Below are positions 35,142-43,398 of a DNA stretch of 64,000 nucleotides, piece by piece. Under the pieces are notes generated by a model. That model was not told the origin of the DNA. It did not search any database and saw only the letters and a list, made by a program, of their open reading frames with translations. This DNA is from an uncultured Lachnoclostridium sp. Lineage in GTDB: Bacteria; Bacillota; Clostridia; Lachnospirales; Lachnospiraceae. Positions within the stretch are counted from its first letter, which is position 1, and each line of letters begins with the position of its first letter. The DNA lies in assembly GCA_944381625.1 (NCBI GenBank), contig CALWLW010000004.1:106531-170530 (forward strand), in the 5' to 3' direction. Position numbers and translations under genes: made by a program.

Positions 35142-37355
35142 CTATTCCACAGTCATCCGGTGGCTGTACGCGCCGAACACCGTATATCCATCCTCTTCCT
35201 TTTGAAACTTCACCCAGAACGTTACGTTCCCAAGCCGATAGCTGGTCACAAGCCAGCCATGCTCCTGGTCGCAGACTGCCGTCCCGGTCTCTTCATACGC
35301 GCCAAGTGCCGCTTCCACATCGCTCTGCAGGATCATACGCTCCTCCATCTCCTCCAGGGCGCCCTGGGCATATCTTACGGAAATCCGGTCTTCCATGGCT
35401 GTATCCTCCTTCCACAGCTCCCTCAGGAGCCGTTGTTTTAATTCAAGACGGTTTTTCCTTCTCCGGGACAGATCCGGGACAGGCCCCCCGCCGGTCCCGT
35501 AGACCAGTTCCAGAATATGGCGCGCGTCCGCCCCGGTCCTGGCGAACTGATCCTTGCAGGCCATACAGTAGGTGATGACCGTCCCCTCTGTCCGCCCGGC
35601 CGCAAACGCCGCCTTTTCCTCCGCCACCTGGGGATTGGCGTACTTTACCAGACCGCCGAAGCCGCAGCACGGGGACAGGTCGCCTGAAAACGGCATATCC
35701 TTCACCTCACATCCCAGGGCCTGCGCCAGCGCGCGCACCTCCTCCTGAGTCTTCCGGTCTCCCCGTGCCCCGCAGGCGTCGTGGACCGCCGCCGTCATCC
35801 CCTCCAGGGGTTCCACGCCCAGCTCCAGAAGGATCTCCCAGATCCCCGCCGTCTCCGCCTCATAATACTGGCCGAAGACCTTTTTGCAGGTGGGACAGGC
35901 ACAGATCACAATGGGGCGGCCCATCCCTTCCCAGGCTTTTCGGAACCTTTCTTCCGCTTCCGCCAGCAGGTCTTCCCTGGCCGCCCATTCCGAGATTGCC
36001 CCGCAGCAGCCCAGGATCAGGCCCACACCGCCCGGCAGCCGCGCGCACAGATCCCGGTAAGCCGCCTCCACCGTCTCCGGGGACACCGCTGCTGCCTGGC
36101 AGCCAGGGAAAAACACGTAACGGCAGGTATCAAATCCCGGCTGACTCCGGGCCAGAAACGCCTCTCCATTGGAAAACTGCTGGTCCAGCAGGGCGAATTC
36201 ATGGGCGGACGGCGGCATCTTCTTCGTCTCCACCATGGTGTGTCTGGCAATCCTGCATACTGCCGGATAATCGAAGTCATTGGGACAGGCCGCCTTACAC
36301 TGACCGCACTCGTCGCAGGCATTGATCAGACCGTTGGCCATGTGGTTGCCCATCACAATGGACAGATTGTTGTAGATCTCCCGGATGGCTGCCCGTGGAT
36401 TCCGTTTGAAATGCTGGAGGTAAGCGCAGCCTTTGATACATTCCAGGCACTGGCACTGAATGCATCTGGCTGCCTCTGCCGCCGCGTCCTCTTTCGTTAT
36501 ATGGGACGGATCTACCAGGCTTTCCGATCCCTCCACGCCGTCCATGGTGACGAACAGACGGCTCTCCTGCAAATCCTCCTCCGGCTTGCCCGCACCCTGC
36601 ATATAACAGTCGGCGGACAGGGCTGCACGTTTGGCGGAAGCCAAGATACGGGCAGCGCCCTCCTCCGGCTGTCCGGTGAAACAGTTCTCTGCCCCGGTGC
36701 TGCCTTCCGTCTCCGGCGAAACGATCACCGCGTCCGCCTCCCCGGCGAGCCTTTCTGCCAGGTTTTGATCCAGATGCTCCGCCTGCCGCCGGGTGATCCT
36801 GAGGTTCTGCAATGCGGTCAGATCCGCCCTGGCCTCCTCTTCTTTGATCCCCAGACGGAGCAAAGGTTCCTGCATGGACCCGCAGGAGGTGTACCAGGAC
36901 ACCTCATAGCCTTTTCTCCCCAGTTCCCAGCAGCAGGCCAGGGCAAAGAGCCCGTCTCCCATCACCGCCGCTTTTTTCTGTTTTTTGGGCAGCATAAAAC
37001 GGTTGACCGTCCCGTTTCCTCCGTACATGGCACAGGCCCGCTCCAGCGTCTTTAAACGGACCCCGTCACCCAGGCGGGCGAGCGTGCATCCGCCCACGCA
37101 GTCCCCGCCGCAGAGGGCGGACAGCGTGTAGAGGAACGGAGTGGACATGCGGAGGATCCCCGCCGCCTTGGCAAAATTCCCTTTCGCAGCATACTCGCAC
37201 ACACTGCGCATATCCAGGCGCAGCGGGCAGGACGCCGTACACGGAGGCGGATCGGTCCGGGTACACACTGCCTCCCGTTCGTGCAGTTCGTCCTGGCCGA
37301 ACGCCTGCTTCATCAGATAATGTTTTCCCACCAGGGCAGATTCTTTTTTCTCCAT
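35142..37355 (-). CDS. Multi-cluster Fe-S electron-transfer protein (dicluster/HdrD-like fusion)
   Basis: A 737-residue cytoplasmic fusion. Residues 30-110 resemble the dicluster domain that precedes FAD in glutamate synthase small subunits (CTRTDPPPCTASCPLRLD, GGDCVGGCTLARLG). A nucleotide-binding-like stretch follows (about 125-290), although the usual GxGxxG is reduced to AAVMGDGLFAL. Next come two ferredoxin-type sites (CIQCQCLECIKGCAYL and CDECGQCKAACPND) and two CCG-like domains (DACGARGD, SPCCGFGGLVKYA), as in HdrB/GlpC. The last 90 residues are a separate alpha/beta domain. ATG 37355 is used; the longer frame runs into the mop gene. Probably carries electrons between Mop and ferredoxin, NAD(P)H or a thiol. 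Confidence 0.83.
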   Translation of the reverse strand: MEKKESALVGKHYLMKQAFGQDELHEREAVCTRTDPPPCTASCPLRLDMRSVCEYAAKGNFAKAAGILRMSTPFLYTLSALCGGDCVGGCTLARLGDGVRLKTLERACAMYGGNGTVNRFMLPKKQKKAAVMGDGLFALACCWELGRKGYEVSWYTSCGSMQEPLLRLGIKEEEARADLTALQNLRITRRQAEHLDQNLAERLAGEADAVIVSPETEGSTGAENCFTGQPEEGAARILASAKRAALSADCYMQGAGKPEEDLQESRLFVTMDGVEGSESLVDPSHITKEDAAAEAARCIQCQCLECIKGCAYLQHFKRNPRAAIREIYNNLSIVMGNHMANGLINACDECGQCKAACPNDFDYPAVCRIARHTMVETKKMPPSAHEFALLDQQFSNGEAFLARSQPGFDTCRYVFFPGCQAAAVSPETVEAAYRDLCARLPGGVGLILGCCGAISEWAAREDLLAEAEERFRKAWEGMGRPIVICACPTCKKVFGQYYEAETAGIWEILLELGVEPLEGMTAAVHDACGARGDRKTQEEVRALAQALGCEVKDMPFSGDLSPCCGFGGLVKYANPQVAEEKAAFAAGRTEGTVITYCMACKDQFARTGADARHILELVYGTGGGPVPDLSRRRKNRLELKQRLLRELWKEDTAMEDRISVRYAQGALEEMEERMILQSDVEAALGAYEETGTAVCDQEHGWLVTSYRLGNVTFWVKFQKEEDGYTVFGAYSHRMTVE

Positions 37356-37401
37356 GCTCCGCCTCCATGTCTTCTTATTCTTAAAATAGATAATTATTCT
37401 G

Positions 37402-37430
37402 AAAAAACAGGGCTGCCGCGAAGCAGCCCT
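37402..37430 (-). terminator. Hairpin terminator after the Mop-type gene
   Basis: AGGGCTGC / GCAGCCCT, an 8-bp stem with a 6-nt loop, then G and six T on the minus strand. It lies 15 bp after the mop stop and 47 bp before the next start codon. It probably ends most transcripts after mop and lets some through to the accessory genes, giving high enzyme and low maturase levels. Confidence 0.8.
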
Positions 37431-37444
37431 TTGTTGTTTTGTTT

Positions 37445-40192
37445 TTATAAAGCGTCGATGGCGGCCTTCACAACCTCGGGACGCGCCGGCACTTTCGTGA
37501 TGCGCGCGCCGGTAGCCTGGAAGATCGCGTTCAGGATCGCCGGGTGCGGAGCCGCCAGCGGACCCTCGCCGCAGCCTGCAGCGCCGTACGGCCCAAGGGG
37601 ACGCGGATGATTCTCCTGATAGATCAGTTCGATATCGTCCGGAATGTCGTTGGGATACGGAATACCGCATTTCAGAAGCGACGTGTGCTTCTGCAGATCC
37701 TCAAAGTCTTCGGACAGCGCCAGCCCGATACCCTGGGCGATGGCTCCCATCACCTGGCCGTCCACCACAGATTTGTTGATGATGGTTCCGAAGTCGGATA
37801 CCATGGTGAAACGGATCACCTTTACCTTTCCGGTAGCCATCTCCACGCGTACAACCGGAAGGTTGATGCAGTACATATATACGGAGAACGGATTGCCCTG
37901 AGCGGTCTCCATGTCGCAGTCCGAGCATGCCGTTGCCACCCATTTGCCCTCATATTTCAGCGGCAGGTTCTCTGCCACCATCTCTTCGTAGGTACGGTAG
38001 GTGCCGTCCGGTTTCTTCATGGCATTTACCAGCATCTCTGCCGCCACGCGGGTCGCGTTGCCGGTCATGACATTGGAACGGGAACCGCCGGCCGGTCCAG
38101 AGTTGGGCGTAAGCCCGGTATCGTTCATCACCAGATGAATCCGATCTGGTGTAAATCCTGCCTGACGCAGCGTTTCATGGGCATGGGTCAGGGTTCCGAT
38201 ATCCGCGCCCTGTCCGTGATCCTCCCAGGAGTTGTAGATGGTTACGGTATTGTCCTCGTTCAGCTCTGCCCATGCCTCGGAGGAATCTACGCCGTCCAGG
38301 CCGCATCCATATACGCCTAAGGATACGCCCGCGCCGTATTTATATTTGCCGCCCTCGCTCTGCTCTGCGTTGAGTTTCTCCGCGTAAGCCTTATTGGCCT
38401 GATATTTGGGCCGGGCCAGGTCGTAGAGATCCTCCAGGCAGTACACATCCGGCTTACAGCCGTTGGGCGTGGTGGATCCGGCAGATTCTTTATAGCAGTT
38501 CATGGCACGGAATTCAAACGGGTCGATGCCCATCTTCTCCGCCATAATATCCATGGCGATGTCGCCGCCCATGAAGGACTGGGGCGCGCCGTAGCCGCGG
38601 AATGCCGCGCCGTATGCATGGTTGGTGCACACCGTCTGGGACTTGTTGCGGATATTGGGAATATCCACGCCGGCTCCCACAAACTGGCTCAGGCGCATGG
38701 TCAAAAGGTCGCCGAACTCGGAGTACGGGCCGTGATCGATATAGTTGTCGCCTTCCAGAGCCAGGATCTTGCCCTTCTCGTCCGCGGCCAGCTTGATATG
38801 CATAAAGCCCGGGCTTCTCTTTCCGGTGTAGGTGATCATCTGGTACATGCTGAAATTCAGCGCCACCGGGCGTCCGGTCACCAGCGCCGCCACGCCTACC
38901 AGGGCCTCAATGGTGGGCGAGAATTTATATCCGAACGTACCGCCCGCATGCAGCTGGATCAGACGGAGCTTATCCGGCTCTACGCCGATACCCGCGCAGA
39001 TCATGGCGTGGTGCAGATGAATACCGATGGATTTGGAGTGGATCGTCACCCTTCCCTCTTCGTCTATGTAAGCGTATGCCACATCCGGCTCAATGGGCAT
39101 GTGGGGCTGGCGGGAACAGTAGGAATCCACCTCGATCACGTTGGGCGCGCTCTCCATGATCGGCGCCGTATCCTCTCCCTTGATACAGTTGGTCTCATAA
39201 TATACATTCGGCGTTCCCGGATGGATTTCTATGGCATCCGGCGCCATAGCTTCCGGTGCGGACATATAAGCGGGAAGGATCTCCAGATCCACTTTCACTG
39301 CCTTTGCCGCCTCTTTCGCATGGGTCTCCGTATCCGCGCAGACCATGGCGATGGCGTCTCCGTACTGGAACACTTTCTCATCGCAGAGGATCGGACGATC
39401 CCATCCGTCTCCCTTGTTGGTGGGGAACGTGATCAGGCCGGTGATCCGGTTCTTGCCCGGCACATCCTTGTAGGTAATGACCTTTTCCACGCCCGGCATC
39501 TTCTCAGCTTCCGACGTGTCGATCCCTTTGATCAGGGCATGGGACACTTCCGCCTGCACCAGCGCGATCTGCAGCGTATTTTCCGGAAGATTCTTGATCT
39601 CGTCAGCGCCGAAGTTCCAGCTTCCGGTCACCTTCGCCACCCCTGACGGACGGGCATAGGTGGTGCCCAGAATCCGGTTGTCAGTGGGCTTGAACATCAG
39701 GTCTTCCTTGGACATCTCTCCCCGCAGCACTTTGGCCGCGTCCATCACCGCGTCTATCAGCGGCTTATAACCGGTACAGCGGCAGAGGTTCCGGTTCTTG
39801 TTGAACCACTCGCGAACCTCGTCCCTGGTGGGAGACGGATTGTTCTCCAGCAATACCTTGGCGCTCATAATAAATCCCGGCGAACAGAATCCGCACTGGG
39901 CGCATCCGTGAGCCACCCACGCCGCCTGCAGCGGATGCAGGTCGTCCAGGGTGCCGATCCCCTCGATGGTCTCGATCTTCGCGTAATCCGGTACGCGGGA
40001 CATCTTCGTGATACAGGAACGGGTCACTTTTCCGTCCATAATGACATTACAGGCTCCGCAGTGGCCTTCCCCGCAGCCGATCTTGCAGCCGGTCAGCAGA
40101 AGACGGTCCCTGAGCACCTGCGCCAGGGTCTCTGTGCCCTCCAGCACCAGGGTGCGTTCCACCCCATTGATAATCAGGACTTTTTTGATCAT
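37445..40192 (-). CDS. mop: Molybdopterin-dependent aldehyde oxidoreductase (Mop type)
   Basis: A 915-residue molybdenum hydroxylase of the xanthine oxidase family without an FAD domain, like Desulfovibrio gigas aldehyde oxidoreductase. It hydroxylates an aldehyde or an N-heterocycle with water. Two [2Fe-2S] sites are complete: Cys40, 45, 48 and 60 (GEGHCGAC, RSC) and Cys100, 103, 137 and 139 (CAQCGFC, CRCTGYKP), to my recollection the same residue numbers as in D. gigas Mop. The Moco domain carries GGTFGYKFSPTIEALVGV, FRGYGAPQSFMGGD and GPAGGSRSNVMTGNA. The catalytic Glu is in AAGCGEGPLAAP (Glu876). GGAGG precedes ATG 40192. First gene of the accessory operon and divergent from a small gene at 40378. 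Substrate unknown. Confidence 0.95.
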   Translation of the reverse strand: MIKKVLIINGVERTLVLEGTETLAQVLRDRLLLTGCKIGCGEGHCGACNVIMDGKVTRSCITKMSRVPDYAKIETIEGIGTLDDLHPLQAAWVAHGCAQCGFCSPGFIMSAKVLLENNPSPTRDEVREWFNKNRNLCRCTGYKPLIDAVMDAAKVLRGEMSKEDLMFKPTDNRILGTTYARPSGVAKVTGSWNFGADEIKNLPENTLQIALVQAEVSHALIKGIDTSEAEKMPGVEKVITYKDVPGKNRITGLITFPTNKGDGWDRPILCDEKVFQYGDAIAMVCADTETHAKEAAKAVKVDLEILPAYMSAPEAMAPDAIEIHPGTPNVYYETNCIKGEDTAPIMESAPNVIEVDSYCSRQPHMPIEPDVAYAYIDEEGRVTIHSKSIGIHLHHAMICAGIGVEPDKLRLIQLHAGGTFGYKFSPTIEALVGVAALVTGRPVALNFSMYQMITYTGKRSPGFMHIKLAADEKGKILALEGDNYIDHGPYSEFGDLLTMRLSQFVGAGVDIPNIRNKSQTVCTNHAYGAAFRGYGAPQSFMGGDIAMDIMAEKMGIDPFEFRAMNCYKESAGSTTPNGCKPDVYCLEDLYDLARPKYQANKAYAEKLNAEQSEGGKYKYGAGVSLGVYGCGLDGVDSSEAWAELNEDNTVTIYNSWEDHGQGADIGTLTHAHETLRQAGFTPDRIHLVMNDTGLTPNSGPAGGSRSNVMTGNATRVAAEMLVNAMKKPDGTYRTYEEMVAENLPLKYEGKWVATACSDCDMETAQGNPFSVYMYCINLPVVRVEMATGKVKVIRFTMVSDFGTIINKSVVDGQVMGAIAQGIGLALSEDFEDLQKHTSLLKCGIPYPNDIPDDIELIYQENHPRPLGPYGAAGCGEGPLAAPHPAILNAIFQATGARITKVPARPEVVKAAIDAL

Positions 40193-40377
40193 GCTACTAC
40201 CTCCTTTACTCTTCTATCCTCTCGAAGCAATCTCTATCTTTCTGTCCCTATAATAATAGTTTCTATCGCCAGCCGTTTATGCGCCTTTTTACGGTTTTCA
40301 CAGCTTTCGTTCTCTGCGGCTGTTCAAACGCCTCCATATCTGCTAAAATACAGGTATCAAACTTATGGAGGAGACAA

Positions 40378-40626
40378 ATGGAACTGCATGAAATACACGC
40401 CAGCCGGATCATCGTTGAAGTTACTGATGAAGTCACCGGTCAGACCTTCCGCCGGGAGCTGCCGGTGGATTACTATGAAAACGCCAACTTTCTCCGTCTG
40501 CAGGGCGAGCGCATGGACGGAAGCCCCAGCGAGCTGGTTTTTATCACCGATACCGGCAGACGCCGCCTGGACGATCTGACCGGGCACGGGCCGGATCAGG
40601 ATCCCTGCGGTTCCCATACGGTATAA
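40378..40626 (+). CDS. Small hypothetical protein divergent from mop
   Basis: An 82-residue cytoplasmic protein starting MELHEIHASRIIVEVTDEVT and containing FRRELPVDYYENANFLRLQG, a compact alpha/beta-looking sequence without Cys clusters apart from one near the C-terminus (DPCGSH). GGAGGAG precedes ATG 40378. No family is recognised. The 185-bp gap to mop must hold both promoters; I see AT-rich candidates (TAAAAT on the plus strand) but no convincing operator or molybdenum-cofactor riboswitch. Confidence 0.7.
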   Translation: MELHEIHASRIIVEVTDEVTGQTFRRELPVDYYENANFLRLQGERMDGSPSELVFITDTGRRRLDDLTGHGPDQDPCGSHTV

Positions 40627-40633
40627 AAAAATC

Positions 40634-40656
40634 CGGCACGCCCAAGTTCCGTGCCG
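40634..40656 (-). terminator. Hairpin with T-run on the minus strand
   Basis: CGGCACG / CGTGCCG stem with a 9-nt loop, followed on the minus strand by GA and seven T. It lies just after the stop of the small gene at 40378-40626. In the plus direction it has no U-run, so it looks built to stop antisense transcription toward the mop promoter region. Confidence 0.45.
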
Positions 40657-40833
40657 AAGCGCGGCTGCTTTGGCAGTGCTGGACTTCTGTAAAATTGTCT
40701 GATTTGTACAAATTTTCTGTCTTCTTAAAGTAATTATAGTTTATTTTTTAACAAGGGTCAACGCAATTTTCGGCCGCCTATTATTCTATTTTGAGGATAA
40801 TAAAAGGGCGCCGGAGACGAGAAAGGAGCGCCT

Positions 40834-41682
40834 GTGAACATCGTTATCTTCGGCTGCGGGCAGGCGGGCCGCATGGTCCGCAGCTGGCTTCCCGCCGGGC
40901 AAATCCCCGTGGCATACGCCGACAACAACCCCAAAATGTGGAGCCGCTCCATAGACGGCATCCCTATCATCCCTCCCGGGGACATCCCCTCGTTCCGCCC
41001 GGATCTGGTCTGGATCGCCGTAATCAACAAAGAGGCCGCCCTGTCCATAGAGCGCCAGTTAAGAAGCATGGGCGTGGACGCGCCGGTACAGAGCCTTACG
41101 CCGCTGCGGGAACGGGTGGATCTGCGCCTTTCCTGCCTCCGCCTGCTGGCGCGCCAGATCCAGGAGCAAAAGATCCCCGGAGCGGCCGCGGAGCTGGGCG
41201 TCTACCAGGGCGTCTTCGCGGCGGAGATCAACCGCCTGCTGCCGGACCGCCCGCTCTATCTGTTCGATACCTTTGAGGGATTTGCCCCGGAGGATGTGGA
41301 CGAAGAGAAAAAAATCACCCCGGCGGTCCGCGCGGCCGCCGGGGATTTCGGGGATACCAGTGTGGAACGGGTGATGTCCGCCCTGCCCCATCCGGAGCAG
41401 GCGGTCGTCTGCAAAGGGCGCTTCCCCGAAAGCCTGCCCCCGGATCTTCCCCCGCTGGCCTTTGTCAGCCTGGACCCGGATCTGTACGAGCCGGTCTGGC
41501 AGGGTCTTAACGCCTTCTGGCCCCGACTGTCTCCCGGCGGCGTCATCCTCATCCACGACTGCTTCAGCGCCCAGTTTGAAGGCGTCGGCAGAGCCGTCCG
41601 CCGGTTCTGCCAGAAACAGGGCCTGACCGTGCTGCCCGTCTCGGACCTGCACGGAAGCGGCGTGCTGGTGCGGCAGGGGTGA
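40834..41682 (+). CDS. TylF/MycF-like O-methyltransferase with N-terminal Rossmann domain
   Basis: A 282-residue protein. Residues 1-85 form a nucleotide-sugar-type Rossmann fold (NIVIFGCGQAGRMVRSWLPA, AYADNNPKMW). Residues 100-282 are a macrocin-O-methyltransferase (TylF) domain: AAELGVYQGVFAAEINRLLP, LYLFDTFEGFAPEDVDEE, FVSLDPDLYEP and GGVILIHDCF, where Asp residues bind the metal in this family. TylF-type enzymes methylate sugar hydroxyls in antibiotics or surface polysaccharides. The start is GTG 40834, 8 bp after AAAGGAG. It is followed after 7 bp by a response regulator, though the two may be separate units. Confidence 0.83.
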   Translation: MNIVIFGCGQAGRMVRSWLPAGQIPVAYADNNPKMWSRSIDGIPIIPPGDIPSFRPDLVWIAVINKEAALSIERQLRSMGVDAPVQSLTPLRERVDLRLSCLRLLARQIQEQKIPGAAAELGVYQGVFAAEINRLLPDRPLYLFDTFEGFAPEDVDEEKKITPAVRAAAGDFGDTSVERVMSALPHPEQAVVCKGRFPESLPPDLPPLAFVSLDPDLYEPVWQGLNAFWPRLSPGGVILIHDCFSAQFEGVGRAVRRFCQKQGLTVLPVSDLHGSGVLVRQG

Positions 41683-41689
41683 GAACGGC

Positions 41690-42382
41690 ATGAATAAAAT
41701 ATTGATAATCGATGATGATAAAGAGCTATGCGCTTTGATTCAACGCAGCGTCCTGTCAGAAAATATAAAAGCGGATTTCTGCGATCATGGGAAAGCGGGT
41801 CTGGCGAAGCTTAAGGAAAAGAATTATCAGCTTGTGATACTTGATATTATGATGCCCGGAATGGATGGCTTTGAAATCCTGGAACAGATCAGAAAGGAAA
41901 ACAGCCTCCCTGTTCTGATGCTCACAGCCAGGGACGACAGCGTTTCCAAGGTACGGGGACTGCGGGCTGGAGCTGATGATTACCTGGCGAAGCCCTTTAA
42001 CATGGACGAACTGCTTGCCCGCATTGTCTCGCTTATCCGCCGGTATACCTGGTTTAGCCATCCAGAGGGAGCGCCGCAGCAGCTTGATTTTGACGGTCTG
42101 AGCATTGATATGGATGACCGCACGATCACCACAGTCAACGGAACTTTTGAAATTCCCCCAAAGGAATTTGACGTGCTCTTGCTGCTTGCCAGATATCAGG
42201 GAAAAATTTTAACTAAGCAACGGATTTATGAAGAGGTCTGGAAAGAAGAATACTGTTATGACGACAGCAACATTATGGCAATCATAAGCCGCCTGAGAAA
42301 GAAACTGGAAGAAGATTCCGGATCTCCCAGGTATATTCAGACTGTCAAGGGGATTGGCTACCGTTTTAATAGGGAGGTGTGA
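41690..42382 (+). CDS. OmpR-family response regulator
   Basis: A 230-residue two-component regulator. The receiver domain has the acidic pocket IIDDDKEL, phospho-acceptor Asp52 in VILDIMMPGMDGFEIL, LMLTARDD and the switch Lys in YLAKPFNMDELL. The C-terminal winged helix is of the OmpR/PhoB type (EIPPKEFDVLLLLARYQGKI, NIMAIISRLRKKLEED, RYIQTVKGIGYRFNRE). It is paired with the kinase 3 bp downstream and probably binds the four 11-bp-spaced repeats at 43321-43361. Confidence 0.96.
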   Translation: MNKILIIDDDKELCALIQRSVLSENIKADFCDHGKAGLAKLKEKNYQLVILDIMMPGMDGFEILEQIRKENSLPVLMLTARDDSVSKVRGLRAGADDYLAKPFNMDELLARIVSLIRRYTWFSHPEGAPQQLDFDGLSIDMDDRTITTVNGTFEIPPKEFDVLLLLARYQGKILTKQRIYEEVWKEEYCYDDSNIMAIISRLRKKLEEDSGSPRYIQTVKGIGYRFNREV

Positions 42383-42385
42383 CCT

Positions 42386-43309
42386 TTGTATATGGTATTC
42401 GCCATGTATACGTCAATTGCCATCGCCGTCATTTCTGTTTTGGTTTCCTGTCGTATGATTCGCCGCGCCCAAAAACAGATCGTGGAAATGTGCGATATAC
42501 TGACCGACATAAAGAACGGCAACGGAAACAGGCGTATTTTATCGGAACCACATGAAATCGCCGCTCCGCTCACTTATACAATCAACGAGATTGTTGTATC
42601 CTATGAAAACAGGCTTGCTGCGTTCCGCCGGACAGAAGAAGCGAACAAACAGCTTATGACGAGCCTTTCCCATGATGTCAGAACCCCTCTTACCACGTTG
42701 ATCGGTTATCTTGACGCGGCGCAGAAAGGCATTGTTTCCGGGAAAGAAAAGGAGGACTATCTGGAAACGGCCCGGCGCAAGGCATATGACCTGAAGGAAT
42801 ATATCGATGTTCTTTTCGACTGGTTCAGGCTGAATTCAGATGAACTTACACTGTCAGCCGAACCGGTTGAAGCAGCCTTGCTTACAAAAAACATTCTGAT
42901 CGACTGGGTGCCGATATTTGAAGATAAGCAGATGGATTACTGTATTGATATACCAGAACAGCCTTTCCCTGTAAAGCTCGATCCGGACGCATATATGCGG
43001 ATCATAAATAATCTTATACAAAATGCAGTTGCTCACAGCCATGCGGATAAAATAAGAATAGCTTTATCAAAAGACGATGGAGCGGTTCATATCCTTGTGG
43101 CCGATAATGGGATAGGAATTGAAAAAGAAGACCTGAAGCATATTTTTGAACGTCTTTATAAATGTGATAGGGCACGGGCGGAAAGAGGAAGCGGTCTTGG
43201 CCTGTCCATCGCCCGTCAACTTGCGGAAAAAATGAACGGCACAATAAGCGTGGAAAGCATGCCCGGGAAAGGAACCATATTTGTCCTGACCTTTCCTCCG
43301 GCGGATTAG
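42386..43309 (+). CDS. Sensor histidine kinase
   Basis: A 307-residue kinase with one clear membrane helix (residues 4-22) and almost no external domain, the intramembrane-sensing layout common for kinases beside antibiotic-resistance ABC exporters. The H box is LMTSLSHDVRTPLTTLIGYL (His96), the N box NNLIQNAVAHSHADK, and the G boxes VADNGIGIEKEDL and RGSGLGLSIARQLAEKM. It starts at TTG 42386 (GGGAGG 8-9 bp upstream) or ATG 42392. The 3-bp gap to the regulator shows they are co-transcribed. Signal probably a membrane-active peptide, or the exporter itself. Confidence 0.95.
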   Translation: MYMVFAMYTSIAIAVISVLVSCRMIRRAQKQIVEMCDILTDIKNGNGNRRILSEPHEIAAPLTYTINEIVVSYENRLAAFRRTEEANKQLMTSLSHDVRTPLTTLIGYLDAAQKGIVSGKEKEDYLETARRKAYDLKEYIDVLFDWFRLNSDELTLSAEPVEAALLTKNILIDWVPIFEDKQMDYCIDIPEQPFPVKLDPDAYMRIINNLIQNAVAHSHADKIRIALSKDDGAVHILVADNGIGIEKEDLKHIFERLYKCDRARAERGSGLGLSIARQLAEKMNGTISVESMPGKGTIFVLTFPPAD

Positions 43310-43320
43310 AAAATAAAACT

Positions 43321-43374
43321 GCAAGGTTCATGCAAGGTTACGGCAAGATTCATGCAAGATTGGGGTGGTAAAAT
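43321..43374 (+). promoter_or_regulatory. Four direct repeats and promoter before the ABC exporter genes
   Basis: GCAAGGTT at 43321 and 43332, and GCAAGATT at 43343 and 43354, are spaced exactly 11 bp, so they lie on one face of the helix. A TAAAAT -10 candidate follows at 43369-43374, 25 bp before the GTG start. This is the geometry of an OmpR-type regulator site that activates a resistance transporter. It sits between the kinase and ATPase genes. Confidence 0.75.
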
Positions 43375-43398
43375 ACCAGCAGAACAGGAGGCTAAAAT

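Noticed and set aside
35781..37055. Open frame of 424 codons on the plus strand
   Set aside because: Antisense to the Fe-S protein gene, which carries ordered cluster motifs; GC-rich DNA often leaves such frames open.
40193..40377. Molybdenum-cofactor riboswitch in the mop leader
   Set aside because: The region has some CCG/CGG pairing but I cannot build the conserved core by eye. A covariance-model search would be needed, and a significant hit would reverse this.
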